Assembly: GCA_027077325.1 (NCBI GenBank)
Contig: JALTGF010000136.1
Span: forward strand, 1-8,354
Direction of reading: 5' to 3'
Source: an archaeon
Lineage (GTDB): Archaea; Undinarchaeota; Undinarchaeia; Undinarchaeales; JALTGF01
Length of the DNA stretch: 8,354 bases
Part shown: piece after piece, positions 1-5,886 of the stretch
Numbering within the stretch: position 1 is the first letter of the stretch
Layout of the letters: each line of letters begins with the position of its first letter
The notes under the pieces: generated by a model
What the model saw: the letters and a program-made list of their open reading frames with translations, nothing else
Databases searched by the model: none
Told to the model about the DNA's origin: nothing
Translations under genes and position numbers: made by a program

Positions 1-644
1 ACTGGAACTGCTTCTTTTTCAAGTTTTTCATATAATTTTCTTTCCCTGTTTTGATCTTTTTCTTTTCTTCTCTTGCTCTTTATAGGTCTACCTGGTCTTT
101 TCCTAGATCTGCTTTTCACTTCACTCCTTTTTGCATTGCCCTTCTCTTCTGGGGACTTTGGGATCAATCCTGCTTCAATTACAAGCTCATCCACAGAAAC
201 TCCGGATGGTTCAATGTAGCGATGATACCATGCAAATGCTGCTGGGTCCTTCTTCTTTAAATCGCTATAACTCCTAATGTTTCTCTCTCTTATCCTTCTA
301 AGCAATTTTTCTCTGCCCTCGCTCCAATCCTCTCTTTCTCTTTTAATCTCAACCCCTAGATATTCTAATGCTTCTCTCCATTTGAGTTTTTTTCCAAAAA
401 ATTCTTCATTAAATCTTTCAAACACTTTATACACTACTCGGTATTTCCCGTTTAGTTTTTTTCTAATTGCTTCGGAGGAATTTACTCCAATATCTGCTGT
501 GGCAATAATTAGTGCTCTTCTAAACCTATCCACAGTCCAAAAATTTTTTGGTCGCTCGTAAATTGCCTTTAAAACTAAAATGTTTTCTTTGTCTGGTTCA
601 ATTCCGAGCCGTTTAAGTTCCTCTTTAATCTCTTTCTCTTTCAT
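1..644 (-). CDS. Basic putative DNA-binding protein, 3' end outside window
   Basis: An open frame of 214 codons runs on the minus strand from an ATG at 644 to the left edge without a stop, so the C-terminus is missing. I do not recognise the family. The product is rich in Lys, Arg and Glu. Residues 86-99 (KLKWREALEYLGVE) and 107-160 (a Trp, then helices, then 'YHRYIEPSGVSVDELVIEAGL' split over the end) have the pattern 'W..R...I......dL...Y.R..gS...L.eAGl'. This resembles the helical repeat units of the protein at 6568-7677, suggesting distant kinship (inference). Residues 181-194 (RKRPGRPIKSKRRK) resemble an AT-hook and are followed by a charged helix. The start is supported by a TATA-like box centred about 26 nt upstream and by the absence of an SD site, which fits a leaderless mRNA. 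Plus-strand frames here are shadows. Coding is clear; function is unknown. Confidence 0.8.
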   Translation of the reverse strand, partial: MKEKEIKEELKRLGIEPDKENILVLKAIYERPKNFWTVDRFRRALIIATADIGVNSSEAIRKKLNGKYRVVYKVFERFNEEFFGKKLKWREALEYLGVEIKREREDWSEGREKLLRRIRERNIRSYSDLKKKDPAAFAWYHRYIEPSGVSVDELVIEAGLIPKSPEEKGNAKRSEVKSRSRKRPGRPIKSKRRKEKDQNRERKLYEKLEKEAVP

Positions 645-663
645 ATTTAACTAAGTATCTCTC

Positions 664-676
664 AAATTATAAAAAG
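664..676. promoter_or_regulatory. TATA-like box in the divergent 645-724 gap
   Basis: The sequence aaattataaaaag sits between the divergent genes. Read on the minus strand it gives a TTTATAAT core centred about 26 nt from the ATG at 644, ideal for a leaderless transcript. Read on the plus strand it gives TTATAAAAA and would start transcription near 697, about 28 nt before the mtnA ATG. A second AT-rich stretch (702-718) lies too close to mtnA to be its box unless another start is used. No SD site precedes mtnA. The minus-strand role is the better supported one. Confidence 0.5.
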
Positions 677-724
677 TATTTGGAAAAGTAAACATTATTA
701 ACTTAAAAAATTTAAAAGACTCTC

Positions 725-1774
725 ATGAGAATACACAATAAACATTACAAGACGGTCTGGTTTAAAGGGCGAGTAGTGTATCTGTTGAATCAGCCAGCGC
801 TTCCATTTAAGTTTGAAATTTTCCAGTCACGATTTTACAGGGAAACTGCCAAGGCGATTTCCGATATGGTTGTGCGTGGCGCCCCGGCAATTGGTGCAAC
901 TGCCGGCTATGCAACCGCACAGGCAGCTTTGGAATTTTCAGGTGACTCTCTCGAGGAATTTTTTGAGCATATGAACAAGGCTGGGGAATTTATTAAAAAA
1001 GCAAGGCCAACTGCTGTTGATCTAATGCATGCGGTTGACCGGGTTATCTCTTCTCTAAAAGATTGCACTTCTGTTGAAGAATGCAAGGAAAAAGCAGTTC
1101 AAGAAGCAGAGGCAATTGCCAATGAATATTTAGAGGTTTGCAGAAAAATTGGCATTTATGGAAACGAACTAATCGCAAGTGGTGATAAGATACTGACTCA
1201 CTGCAACGCTGGGGCTTTGGCAACTGTTGATTATGGTACTGCTCTAGCACCAATTCGCGCGGCGCATCAAGCGGGGAAGAAAATTTTTGTTTTTGTTGAT
1301 GAAACCAGGCCAAGATTGCAAGGAGCAAGATTGACGGCATGGGAACTTGCGCAGGAAGGGATTGAGCACGCAGTAATTGCTGACAATGCTGCTGGTTATT
1401 ATATGAAAAATGGCGAAATAAATCTCTGTATTGTTGGTGCAGATAGGATCGCTGCAAACGGGGATGTTGCAAACAAGATTGGAACCTATGAAAAAGCAGT
1501 TCTTGCAAAGGAAAATGGCATTCCTTTTTTTGTTGCGGCTCCAATAACTACTTTTGACTTTGAATGCCCAACCGGAGATAAAATTCCAATTGAGGAAAGA
1601 AGTCAAGATGAAGTTAAAATGATATTCAGCGCGCGTGGTCCAGTTGAAATTGCAAATCCAAATTCTCCTGCAAAAAATCCTGCTTTCGATGTGACTCCTG
1701 CAAAATACATAACTGGATACATAACTGAAAAAGGGGTTATAAAAAGTTCAGAGATTAAATCACTCCGAAAATAG
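725..1774 (+). CDS. mtnA: S-methyl-5-thioribose-1-phosphate isomerase (aIF2B/MtnA family)
   Basis: Predicted cytosolic isomerase converting 5-methylthioribose-1-phosphate to methylthioribulose-1-phosphate in methylthioadenosine salvage. The 349 residues match the usual family length. Visible signatures are RGAPAIGA at 51-58 (phosphate/ligand loop), THCNAG at 158-163, VDETRPRLQGARLTAWEL at 191-208, GADRIAANGDVANKIGTY at 238-255 and FDVTPA near 321-326. The catalytic pair known from bacterial MtnA is present as Cys160 and Asp240, with Asn250-Lys251 following. Archaeal relatives also include ribose-1,5-bisphosphate isomerase and aIF2B subunits, but the full set of motifs favours MtnA. It is the only plus-strand gene in the window, no other methionine-salvage gene is nearby, and its 3' end overlaps the convergent HD gene by 15 bp. 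No SD precedes the ATG. Its GC content looks somewhat higher than its neighbours' by eye. Confidence 0.92.
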   Translation: MRIHNKHYKTVWFKGRVVYLLNQPALPFKFEIFQSRFYRETAKAISDMVVRGAPAIGATAGYATAQAALEFSGDSLEEFFEHMNKAGEFIKKARPTAVDLMHAVDRVISSLKDCTSVEECKEKAVQEAEAIANEYLEVCRKIGIYGNELIASGDKILTHCNAGALATVDYGTALAPIRAAHQAGKKIFVFVDETRPRLQGARLTAWELAQEGIEHAVIADNAAGYYMKNGEINLCIVGADRIAANGDVANKIGTYEKAVLAKENGIPFFVAAPITTFDFECPTGDKIPIEERSQDEVKMIFSARGPVEIANPNSPAKNPAFDVTPAKYITGYITEKGVIKSSEIKSLRK

Positions 1775-2428
1775 TTCTTTTTCTAACCTTTCAAAAAACT
1801 CTTCCATAAACTTCACGCGTTCATTTGCGATTTGCTTTGCTTTTTCAGTGTAAAGCTTCTCTGGAATTCTCTTAAGTTTTATCTCGAACTCTAAATTTGG
1901 GGCGTGCTTAGTAATGTCTATAATTCTCCCATCAAGTTTTCCGCCAACTAAATTCTCCTTGGCATATTCTTCAACACTTTTTTTAGAATAAATACGCTCC
2001 CCGTATTTTCCCGCAAGCATAAAGCACCGCGCGATTCCAATTGCTCCAATTGCATCTAACTTGTCGGCGTCAAACAAAATTTTTGCCTCTAAAGTTTTTG
2101 GCTTTTCGCTGCCCCTAAATCTGTGTGCCCTTATGCAATGCTTTATTGCTTCAATTTTATTCTGGTCATAATTTAGTTCCCTTAAAATTTTTTCTGCCAT
2201 CTCTGCACCAAGAATTGCATGGTCAATTTTTCCACTATTATCTTGGTCCTCTTTAACGCGGGCAATATCGTGCAAAAGTGCAGCTGCTTTTAAAACATCT
2301 AAATCAATGTCTTCGTTTTCAGCAAGCTTTAAAGAAAGGGAATAGACACGGAGCACATGCTCCATGTCATGGGCTGAACAAGAAAGCTCTCCCTCAACAA
2401 TCTTTTTTATTCTTTCAATTTTGTTCAT
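1760..2428 (-). CDS. HD-domain metal-dependent phosphohydrolase
   Basis: A 222-residue soluble protein of the HD superfamily, which uses divalent metals to hydrolyse phosphate esters, often of nucleotides; the substrate here is unknown. Using the ATG at 2428, the metal-ligand pattern is H20-D21 and H24 (SAHDMEHVLRV), H53-D54 (LLHDIA), H102 (RAHRF) and a later DADKLDAIG at 120-128. The order resembles bacterial YedJ-like predicted HD hydrolases. An in-frame ATG at 2464 would add 12 residues but would overlap the upstream CWB2 gene by 22 nt. The 2428 start leaves a 14-nt gap, gives the typical family N-terminus and is preferred. A GGTTG directly abuts it, so no convincing SD is present and translation may be coupled to the gene upstream. 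It ends in a 15-bp tail-to-tail overlap with mtnA. Substrate prediction is not justified. Confidence 0.85.
   Translation of the reverse strand: MNKIERIKKIVEGELSCSAHDMEHVLRVYSLSLKLAENEDIDLDVLKAAALLHDIARVKEDQDNSGKIDHAILGAEMAEKILRELNYDQNKIEAIKHCIRAHRFRGSEKPKTLEAKILFDADKLDAIGAIGIARCFMLAGKYGERIYSKKSVEEYAKENLVGGKLDGRIIDITKHAPNLEFEIKLKRIPEKLYTEKAKQIANERVKFMEEFFERLEKELFSE
1773..1785 (+). terminator. Possible T-rich termination tract after mtnA
   Basis: Immediately after the mtnA TAG the plus strand reads agttctttttcta, a short pyrimidine/T-rich tract of the kind that ends archaeal transcripts. It lies inside the 3' end of the convergent HD gene, so its base composition may simply reflect Lys/Glu codons there. 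No hairpin was seen. Confidence 0.22.
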
Positions 2429-2442
2429 CAACCAACGATTTT

Positions 2443-3618
2443 TTAATGCCAGGGTGAAGACCAACTTTTGTTTATTGTCTTGTTAATTTCACTGCTCATA
2501 TTTTGGCCACTCATACTCTTGTTAATCTCAATGCTGCTGTTTGTTATCTTCACTGTTTTGTTTATTGTTGTATTTCCAACTTTCATAGATTGATTTATTG
2601 AAACAGTTCCTTCACTCTTGTTGATTTTTACTGTTCCATTAAATCTTATCACTTTAATTCTCTGTTTTTTGAAGTGATTTCTGATTTTCACAATCCCTTC
2701 TTTGCTTATGTTCATTTTGGCTTTCTGAACCTCTACCTTTAGGTCTCCAACTACAATGTTCTCTGAAATTCTGATGGATGCTCTTGCAAGTTCTGCTGAT
2801 GAAATTGCCTGCCCAAATGCTCTCCCGTAAGTTCTATTTGCATATGCTTCTTTAGCAGCATTTAAATGCCTAATTGAAATTTCATACAATTTATATGCTG
2901 CAACTGATTTTCCGTTTGCGGTTAGATTCCCCAGACTTTCATTTGCTTTTTGGGTTAATGTTTCTGCCCTCTCAATGGCCTTTTCTGATGCTTCAGTCAT
3001 GTTTCTTTTTGTGAAGTTTATCTTTGCAATACCTTCTGACTTTAGTTCTCCTTCAATTTTTGTTTTGTTTAAATCTGGCGCTTGAATGCTTTCTATTTGC
3101 TTTATCCTTAATGCATTTATCTGCTCTTTTACCCTTTCTGGAACTCTATTTGGTGTTACATACAGTATTGGCATTCCTTCTGCCTTTGCTTTTTGCATAG
3201 CAATCCTAATCCCTTCTGCGTCGTGGCCCTGTACAATAACTGCGTTTGTTGTCCCATTTGGCCATCCAAATGATGCAATTAAAGATGCAGTTTCATACCT
3301 GTCCTTGCCAGCAAGCCTCTTCACTTCAATCCCCAGAGCTTCAAGTTGGGTTTCTGCATTTTCAGGAATTGCAACAGTCCCCCCAATTATAACTACCTTG
3401 GAAACTCCTAGATTCTGTATCTCTGAAAGTGCTGTGCTGTTGAATGTTCCCCATGTTGTCATTACTACACTTGCATTTATCTTATTTGCAAGTATCTCCG
3501 CCGCTGAGTGGTCTGCAGGGTTATCTGAAACTAAAATTGCCTCACTTTGCGCGTAAACAACTGCAACCAATAGCAATGTCATAAAAACCGTTGTACTTAT
3601 CAACAATTTTTTGTTCAT
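2443..3618 (-). CDS. Secreted surface protein with a cell-wall-binding repeat (CWB2) and many glycosylation sequons
   Basis: A 391-residue exported protein. Residues 1-23 form a classic signal peptide (Lys-Lys, hydrophobic core, cleavage likely after VYA). Residues about 27-160 carry a CWB2-type domain: IIGGTVAIPENAETQL at 77-92 and RLAGKDRYETASLIA at 101-115. This family binds envelope polymers in Gram-positive bacteria and is also found in archaeal surface proteins. Residues about 200-300 look helical. The tail from about 303 consists of short alternating strand-like segments rich in Asn, Ser, Thr, Ile and Lys. I count 20 N-X-S/T sequons (N48 to N383), 11 of them in the last 89 residues, which suggests heavy N-glycosylation (inference). 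There is no C-terminal membrane anchor or sorting motif. The start is fixed by an AGGAGGT SD four bases upstream. The HD gene follows after 14 nt, so the two may be co-transcribed, although their roles look unrelated. Confidence 0.85.
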   Translation of the reverse strand: MNKKLLISTTVFMTLLLVAVVYAQSEAILVSDNPADHSAAEILANKINASVVMTTWGTFNSTALSEIQNLGVSKVVIIGGTVAIPENAETQLEALGIEVKRLAGKDRYETASLIASFGWPNGTTNAVIVQGHDAEGIRIAMQKAKAEGMPILYVTPNRVPERVKEQINALRIKQIESIQAPDLNKTKIEGELKSEGIAKINFTKRNMTEASEKAIERAETLTQKANESLGNLTANGKSVAAYKLYEISIRHLNAAKEAYANRTYGRAFGQAISSAELARASIRISENIVVGDLKVEVQKAKMNISKEGIVKIRNHFKKQRIKVIRFNGTVKINKSEGTVSINQSMKVGNTTINKTVKITNSSIEINKSMSGQNMSSEINKTINKSWSSPWH

Positions 3619-3622
3619 TTTT

Positions 3623-3629
3623 ACCTCCT
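3623..3629 (-). promoter_or_regulatory. Strong Shine-Dalgarno of the CWB2 gene
   Basis: The minus strand reads AGGAGGT followed by AAAA and ATG. This is the best SD match in the window and fixes the start at 3618. It contrasts with the leaderless-looking genes and suggests high expression of this surface protein (inference). Confidence 0.8.
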
Positions 3630-3649
3630 GCTTATGTAATATGTTGCCT

Positions 3650-3660
3650 GTTTATATATT
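3650..3660 (-). promoter_or_regulatory. TATA-like box for the CWB2 gene
   Basis: The minus strand reads AATATATAAAC. Transcription starting about 26 nt downstream would leave a short leader holding the AGGAGGT SD. The box overlaps the TAA stop of the upstream membrane-protein gene (3659-3661), so the CWB2 gene probably has its own promoter despite the 40-nt gap. Confidence 0.55.
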
Positions 3661-4015
3661 ATTTTTCTTTTGAATGTTCTTCAAAATAAGCTTCTCTTGA
3701 TTGTACTGGCACGCAACTCCCGCCTTCGCATTTCCATACAAAGAACGCAGGGTCACACCAAATGCTTGTTGCATTTTCTTCACACACACAATCTGCACTT
3801 ACATTGCAACTAGAATTAATTGGCGTTCCGCGTACATCAAACACCTCTGGATTCTGCTTTACAACCCTGTTCATTATATGACCTACATAAATAAGTGTGC
3901 CTATTATTGCCAATGTGGCAATTATTATGAAAATCCCGCATATTACTCTTGTTTCTGCCGACCATACCTTGCGAGTTGTTCTTGTCTTTTTTGGTTTTCT
4001 AGTTCTCTTTTTCAT
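3659..4015 (-). CDS. Small single-pass membrane protein with a six-cysteine external domain
   Basis: No family recognised. With the ATG at 4015 the protein has 118 residues: a very basic N-terminus (1-18, Lys/Arg/Thr), one hydrophobic helix at about 24-47, then a roughly 70-residue domain. The positive-inside rule places the N-terminus in the cytosol and the C-terminal domain outside. That domain has six cysteines (C70, C76, C78, C87, C96, C101) in the pattern C-x5-C-x-C-x8-C-x8-C-x4-C, plausibly three disulfides, and three sequons (N67, N71, N81). A GTG at 4027 could extend it by four residues, but the only SD-like stretch (AGGT) would then be one base from the start, so the ATG is preferred. 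It lies next to the secreted CWB2 protein, suggesting an envelope role (inference). Confidence 0.72.
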   Translation of the reverse strand: MKKRTRKPKKTRTTRKVWSAETRVICGIFIIIATLAIIGTLIYVGHIMNRVVKQNPEVFDVRGTPINSSCNVSADCVCEENATSIWCDPAFFVWKCEGGSCVPVQSREAYFEEHSKEK

Positions 4016-4050
4016 TTTTTGTAACACTACCTAGCAATTTGTTTGGGTGT

Positions 4051-4061
4051 ATTAATTTTTA
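4051..4061 (-). promoter_or_regulatory. TATA-like box for the six-cysteine membrane protein
   Basis: The minus strand reads TAAAAATTAAT in the 69-nt gap upstream of 4015. Transcription would start near 4030, leaving a leader of about 15 nt that contains AGGT. The box is AT-rich but not distinctive. Confidence 0.4.
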
Positions 4062-4084
4062 TTCTATGCTCAATGTTCAATTAC

Positions 4085-4372
4085 TTAAGCCCTTTTGATT
4101 ACCTTTATATCATGGCCAATCTGGCTTAATTCCTTCTTTAAAATAATTGTGTCTGTAATCGCTTGAACAATGCTCATTGGAACTTCAAATGTGTCAGTTT
4201 CCCCAACAACCCCAAATTTTTCAAGTTCTTTTGCTCTTTGCAAGTCATCGAGTTCTCCTTTTACAACTAATGAGTAAGTCCCATCCTCTTTAAAGTCAAT
4301 GTCCAGCACTCTACCAATCTTTTCACCCATGCTGTCAAACACAAGTTTATCTTTAATTAAATCGAGTTTCAT
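4085..4372 (-). CDS. PRC-barrel domain protein
   Basis: A 95-residue soluble protein. The N-terminal segment LVFDSMGEKIGRVLDIDF (10-27) is the typical beta-strand/turn pattern of PRC-barrel domains (K.V.ds.G.kiG.v.di.fd..g), followed by a strand around 33-38 and a helical, charged middle. Small archaeal PRC-barrel proteins are widespread; some PRC-barrels act in RNA processing (RimM-like) or, in haloarchaea, in cell-division complexes, but the role of this one cannot be read from sequence. The ATG is supported by an SD-like GGAGG at 4380-4384, seven bases upstream. It has its own TATA-like box in the 54-nt gap after the oxidoreductase gene, so it is probably transcribed separately from the nth operon or by read-through plus an internal promoter. 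Confidence 0.78.
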   Translation of the reverse strand: MKLDLIKDKLVFDSMGEKIGRVLDIDFKEDGTYSLVVKGELDDLQRAKELEKFGVVGETDTFEVPMSIVQAITDTIILKKELSQIGHDIKVIKRA

Positions 4373-4375
4373 CGT

Positions 4376-4384
4376 CCACCCTCC
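4376..4384 (-). promoter_or_regulatory. Shine-Dalgarno of the PRC-barrel gene
   Basis: The minus strand reads GGAGGGTGG followed by ACG and ATG. GGAGG with a seven-base spacer is the likely SD; the GGTGG next to it would leave only three bases. Confidence 0.65.
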
Positions 4385-4403
4385 AAATTTGTTAGGTTAT
4401 CTT

Positions 4404-4414
4404 AATTTAAATAT
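4404..4414 (-). promoter_or_regulatory. TATA-like box for the PRC-barrel gene
   Basis: The minus strand reads ATATTTAAATT about 26 nt before the SD region, predicting a leader of roughly 12 nt that just includes the SD. It lies in the gap after the stop of the oxidoreductase gene. Confidence 0.5.
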
Positions 4415-4426
4415 GTTTCAACTAGT

Positions 4427-5125
4427 TCAGTATTTTTCGTGGTGTATCTTCTTTTCAGAAAACCCTATACTCAATAAAAGGTCATTTACCTCTTCAACCA
4501 TCTTTATCATCCCGCAAATGTATGCCTCCCTGCCTTTTCCGTCTTTTATGTATTTTGGAATTACATCTTGTACATGCCCCATCTCCCCACACCATTTTTC
4601 TCTGCTAATTACTGGAATAAAGTGGAAATTTTTATTCTCTTTTTGAATTTTTTCAAACTCGTCTCTATAAATTAAATCTTTTTGTGTTCTTTCCCCAAAG
4701 AATAGCCACATCTCTTTGTCAAAATTATCATGGACTAACTTCAATATCATCCCCCTTAGTGGTGCAATTCCTGTGCCTGCACCAATAAAAACTGGGCTAT
4801 CCACTTGAGGTTCGCTTAAAGTAAACGCTCCAAGCGGTCCGCGAATTTTAACAGCATCCCCAACTTTTAAGTCGCATAAGTAATTTGAAACTTTTCCTCC
4901 TGGAATTCTCTTAATGCACAAATCTACCCCTCTAGTGTCATATGGGGAAGATGCAATCGAATATGCCCTAGTTGAAACAAGATCTCCACCTTCAAATAAA
5001 TCAACCATTATGTATTGGCCTGCTTTAAAATTAAACTTTGTCCCCTCTCTAAATTTTAGCCTTAATAAGTACAAGTCGCTGCTTATCTTTTCATTTTTTT
5101 CAACAATTACTTTGTATTTTTTCAT
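4427..5125 (-). CDS. FAD/NAD(P)-binding oxidoreductase, ferredoxin-NAD(P)H reductase family
   Basis: A 232-residue soluble flavoprotein predicted to move electrons between NAD(P)H and a small carrier, most plausibly the ferredoxin encoded two genes upstream (inference). The N-terminal FAD domain shows RAYSIASSP at 53-61 (the RxYS flavin motif) and GGKVSNYL at 77-84. The C-terminal nucleotide domain shows GAGTGIAPLRGM at 115-126 and CGMIKMVEEV at 204-213. The end (HHEKY) carries the acidic-aromatic pattern common in this family. It lacks the C-terminal cysteine cluster of PyrK, so it is not a dihydroorotate dehydrogenase subunit, and it has no fused 2Fe-2S domain. Its ATG overlaps the stop of the phosphoesterase gene by four bases (ATGA), so translation is probably coupled. 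It is last in the nth operon. Donor and acceptor specificity cannot be told. Confidence 0.88.
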   Translation of the reverse strand: MKKYKVIVEKNEKISSDLYLLRLKFREGTKFNFKAGQYIMVDLFEGGDLVSTRAYSIASSPYDTRGVDLCIKRIPGGKVSNYLCDLKVGDAVKIRGPLGAFTLSEPQVDSPVFIGAGTGIAPLRGMILKLVHDNFDKEMWLFFGERTQKDLIYRDEFEKIQKENKNFHFIPVISREKWCGEMGHVQDVIPKYIKDGKGREAYICGMIKMVEEVNDLLLSIGFSEKKIHHEKY

Positions 5126-5622
5126 TGCTTCTCTTTTTTCTTAAAGAATAACCAATTTTTCTTTTCTTCTTTTCCGGTCAAGGTTTTCTGAACGCCCCAT
5201 CTTGGCTTAAAATAAATTAAGTAGTATATGCCTTTTAGTTTTTTTCCATGGATGTTAACCACATATTTGTTCTCGTTTTTTTCAATTAGCTCGTATGTCC
5301 CAGAATCCCAAATCTTAACCGTTCCCGCACCATAGTGGCCTTCAGGGATTGTCCCTTCAAAAGTAGCATATTCAATTGGGTGATCCTCAGTTTGAACTGC
5401 TAGCCTTTTCACTTTTGGGTCTGTGCTTGGCTCTTTTGGAATTGCCCAACTTTTTAAAACTCCATCCTCCTCAAGCCGGAGATCCCAGTGCAAATGAGAT
5501 GCATGATGCTCTTGTATTACATATATCAAACCTTTCTTGTTATTCTTTGGTTTTTCAGAGCCGGATGGCTCTGGTGTTTTATCAAATTTCCTCTTTTTTT
5601 GATATTCCTCTAATTTGCTCAT
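5122..5622 (-). CDS. Stand-alone LigD-type 3'-phosphoesterase (DNA end healing)
   Basis: A 166-residue enzyme of the 3'-phosphoesterase family first known as the N-terminal domain of bacterial LigD; archaeal forms occur as free proteins. The family removes 3'-phosphates and terminal 3'-ribonucleosides from DNA primer ends in a metal-dependent way. The diagnostic signature is complete: KRKFDKTPEP at 10-19, QEHHASHLHWDLRLE at 37-51 and EDHPIEYATFEG at 79-90, then IPEGHYGAGTVKIWD. By comparison with LigD, the active-site set is H39, H45, D47, R49, H81 and Y85, all present. No ligase, polymerase or Ku gene is adjacent. It begins 3 nt after the ferredoxin stop, with a GAGGT touching the ATG (too close for a normal SD, so reinitiation is likely), and ends in an ATGA overlap. 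Shared transcription with nth suggests base-excision repair. Confidence 0.9.
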   Translation of the reverse strand: MSKLEEYQKKRKFDKTPEPSGSEKPKNNKKGLIYVIQEHHASHLHWDLRLEEDGVLKSWAIPKEPSTDPKVKRLAVQTEDHPIEYATFEGTIPEGHYGAGTVKIWDSGTYELIEKNENKYVVNIHGKKLKGIYYLIYFKPRWGVQKTLTGKEEKKNWLFFKKKEKQ

Positions 5623-5625
5623 ACC

Positions 5626-5886
5626 TCACGGGGCGATTTGCTCATTATTCTCTGCATTGTAAACTTTGATAATGCTAACTGGGCATCCCTTTGCGGCGGT
5701 GACTGCTTTTTCTTTTCTGTCGTCATTTGCTTCAATTTCCTTTGTCATTGTTCCATTGTTTTCTGTTCCTTCTTTTAGTGTAGACTTTCCGTCTTCTGCG
5801 CTCATTTCAAAATCTTCTGGGTCAGAAAATGCGCACGCTTGACAGCTAATGCAATTCTCTCTATTCAGCTCAATTCTTATTTTCAT
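5626..5886 (-). CDS. Single-cluster 4Fe-4S ferredoxin
   Basis: An 86-residue acidic soluble protein with the ferredoxin pattern CISCQAC (C12, C15, C18), DPEDFEM at 22-28, and a distal CP (C68-P69) followed by SIIKVY. This binds one [4Fe-4S] cluster of the Pyrococcus/Thermotoga single-cluster type. The stretch between C18 and C68 is 49 residues, longer than the roughly 38 of the compact types, with an insertion rich in Glu, Asn and Lys at about 34-60. There is no second cysteine motif. The start is fixed by a GGAGGT SD inside the end of nth, and the coding regions overlap by 17 nt. It is followed after 3 nt by the phosphoesterase and then by a ferredoxin-reductase-like flavoprotein, its likely partner (inference). 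Confidence 0.88.
   Translation of the reverse strand: MKIRIELNRENCISCQACAFSDPEDFEMSAEDGKSTLKEGTENNGTMTKEIEANDDRKEKAVTAAKGCPVSIIKVYNAENNEQIAP

Noticed and set aside
51..561. Two plus-strand open frames (51-260 and 277-561) rich in Phe, Leu and Ser
   Set aside because: They lie opposite an uninterrupted 214-codon minus-strand frame with a good start and promoter; Phe/Leu/Ser richness is the usual shadow of Lys/Glu/Arg codons.
1044..1606. Minus-strand open frames antisense to mtnA
   Set aside because: mtnA shows every family motif over its full length; the antisense products have no recognisable domain and a biased His/Gln or Asn/Ser composition.
2429..2464. Upstream ATG at 2464 as start of the HD-domain gene
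   Set aside because: It would overlap the CWB2 gene by 22 nt and add an atypical N-terminus; the ATG at 2428 gives the expected family start and a 14-nt gap.
4016..4027. GTG at 4027 as start of the six-cysteine membrane protein
   Set aside because: The AGGT upstream is only one base from the GTG, too close to act as an SD; the ATG four codons later is more likely, although the GTG is not excluded.
4420..4427. Palindrome AACTAGTT near the end of the oxidoreductase gene as an operator
   Set aside because: Eight bases with no second copy in the window, overlapping a coding end; too short to separate from chance in AT-rich DNA.
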